In this document: positions 63,433 to 64,000 of the stretch, in pieces
How positions within the stretch are numbered: position 1 is the stretch's first letter
Layout of the letters: each line of letters opens with the position of its first letter
Origin: Fulvivirga ligni
Lineage (GTDB): Bacteria > Bacteroidota > Bacteroidia > Cytophagales > Cyclobacteriaceae
DNA length: 64,000 nucleotides
Assembly: GCF_021389935.1 (NCBI RefSeq)
Contig: NZ_CP089979.1
Span: forward strand, 2,275,001 to 2,339,000
Direction: 5' to 3'
The notes under the pieces: generated by a model
What the model was told of the DNA's origin: nothing
Database searches by the model: none
The model's input: the letters and a program-made list of their open reading frames with translations, nothing else
Translations under genes and position numbers: made by a program

Positions 63433-64000
63433 ACTGTCTGATAGTAGATGATGAGCCCATTGCAAGAGAGGTGATCAGAACGCACCTGCAGAAGTTAAAT
63501 GATGTTCATATAGTGGCAGAATGTGCTTCTGCCATGGAGGCCTTTGCTCAGCTACACCAGGCTCAGATCGATTTGATATTTCTGGATATAAATATGCCTG
63601 AAATCACGGGGCTTTCCTTTATGAAATCATTGAGTAAAGATGTAAAAGTGATCTTTACCACTGCCTACCGCGAATATGCTGTAGATGGATTTGATCTGGA
63701 AGCAGTAGATTACCTCCTTAAGCCAATCTCTTTTGAAAGGTTATTGCAAGCGGTGTCTCGGTATTATAAAGTGGATACAAAAAAGGCTGATGACTCTGCC
63801 TCTACGAAAGAAGAGCCAAAAGATCATTTCTACGTACGTGCAGATCGTAAAATGGTTCGGGTGAATTACAGCGATATTTTATACATAGAAAGCTTCAGCG
63901 ACTATGTGAAAATTCAGACGACAGATAATACTGTTGTGAGTAGAGAGAACATTAGCAACCTAGAAAGCAGCCTTCCAACAGCTCAGTTCGTGCGGATTCA
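63429..64000 (+). CDS. LytTR-family response regulator (partial, cut by window end)
   Basis: The frame starts at ATG 63429 and is open to the window edge (190 codons seen). The receiver domain has IVDDEP (Asp7, Asp8), the phosphorylation site FLDINMP (Asp53), Thr in FTTAYREYA and Lys in LLKPISFE. A LytTR DNA-binding domain starts near 135 (FYVRADRKMVRVNYSDILYIES). It pairs with the upstream LytS-type kinase. It is absent from simple ORF calls only because the stop lies outside the window. Confidence 0.92.
   Translation, partial: MNCLIVDDEPIAREVIRTHLQKLNDVHIVAECASAMEAFAQLHQAQIDLIFLDINMPEITGLSFMKSLSKDVKVIFTTAYREYAVDGFDLEAVDYLLKPISFERLLQAVSRYYKVDTKKADDSASTKEEPKDHFYVRADRKMVRVNYSDILYIESFSDYVKIQTTDNTVVSRENISNLESSLPTAQFVRI

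Overview
The window looks like chromosomal DNA of a marine-type Bacteroidetes, most likely order Cytophagales (inference). It is AT-rich and mostly lacks strong Shine-Dalgarno sites. It carries a SusC/SusD pair, two secreted proteins with type IX secretion (T9SS) C-terminal sorting domains, many lipoproteins with acidic residues after the lipidated cysteine, and Bacteroidetes families such as DUF4252, DUF2807, DUF2911 and DUF1684. I saw no rRNA, tRNA, insertion sequence, prophage or CRISPR array.

Layout. 1-2.3 kb: an acyl-ACP-reductase-like dehydrogenase followed by a tandem array of about 227-bp repeats. 2.3-8.8 kb: ligase-associated DNA repair genes (exonuclease, ATP-dependent ligase, Lhr-type helicase) with an aldo/keto reductase inside, then thioredoxin. 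The fourth member, the PdeM-type phosphoesterase, lies 11 kb away at 19.5 kb. 10.0-18.3 kb: one six-gene operon (SusC, SusD, small lipoprotein, Tat-exported LD-carboxypeptidase, DUF1611 protein, dipeptide epimerase) closed by a strong bidirectional terminator. I read it as a murein-peptide or D-glutamate uptake and conversion locus. 18.3-20.2 kb: a divergent DAHP synthase and pdeM. 20.5-23.2 kb: ECF sigma factor, putative anti-sigma protein and three tandem DUF4252 proteins. 23.3-26.7 kb: an ABC exporter whose ATPase gene carries a -1 frameshift, a soluble histidine kinase and a DUF4126 protein. 26.7-35.2 kb: accessory enzymes, mostly lipoproteins, and a GH25 muramidase. 35.2-43.8 kb: a large T9SS subtilisin, a PaaN-type aldehyde dehydrogenase with a MaoC hydratase, and a second T9SS protein. 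43.9-49.9 kb: small envelope and housekeeping genes. 49.9-52.7 kb: SDR, DHFR and Fmt genes separated by short-period repeat blocks. 52.9-61.7 kb: ABC-F protein, M1 peptidase, GH87-like beta-helix protein, Lgt, NamZ-type muramidase and a LolC/E-like permease. 62.3 kb to the end: a LytS/LytTR two-component pair, the regulator cut by the window edge.

Peptidoglycan turnover recurs: LD-carboxypeptidase, dipeptide epimerase, GH25 and NamZ. The items most worth a second look are the SusCD operon, the acyl-ACP-reductase-like gene, the two intergenic repeat families, the sigma/DUF4252 cluster and the frameshifted ABC ATPase.
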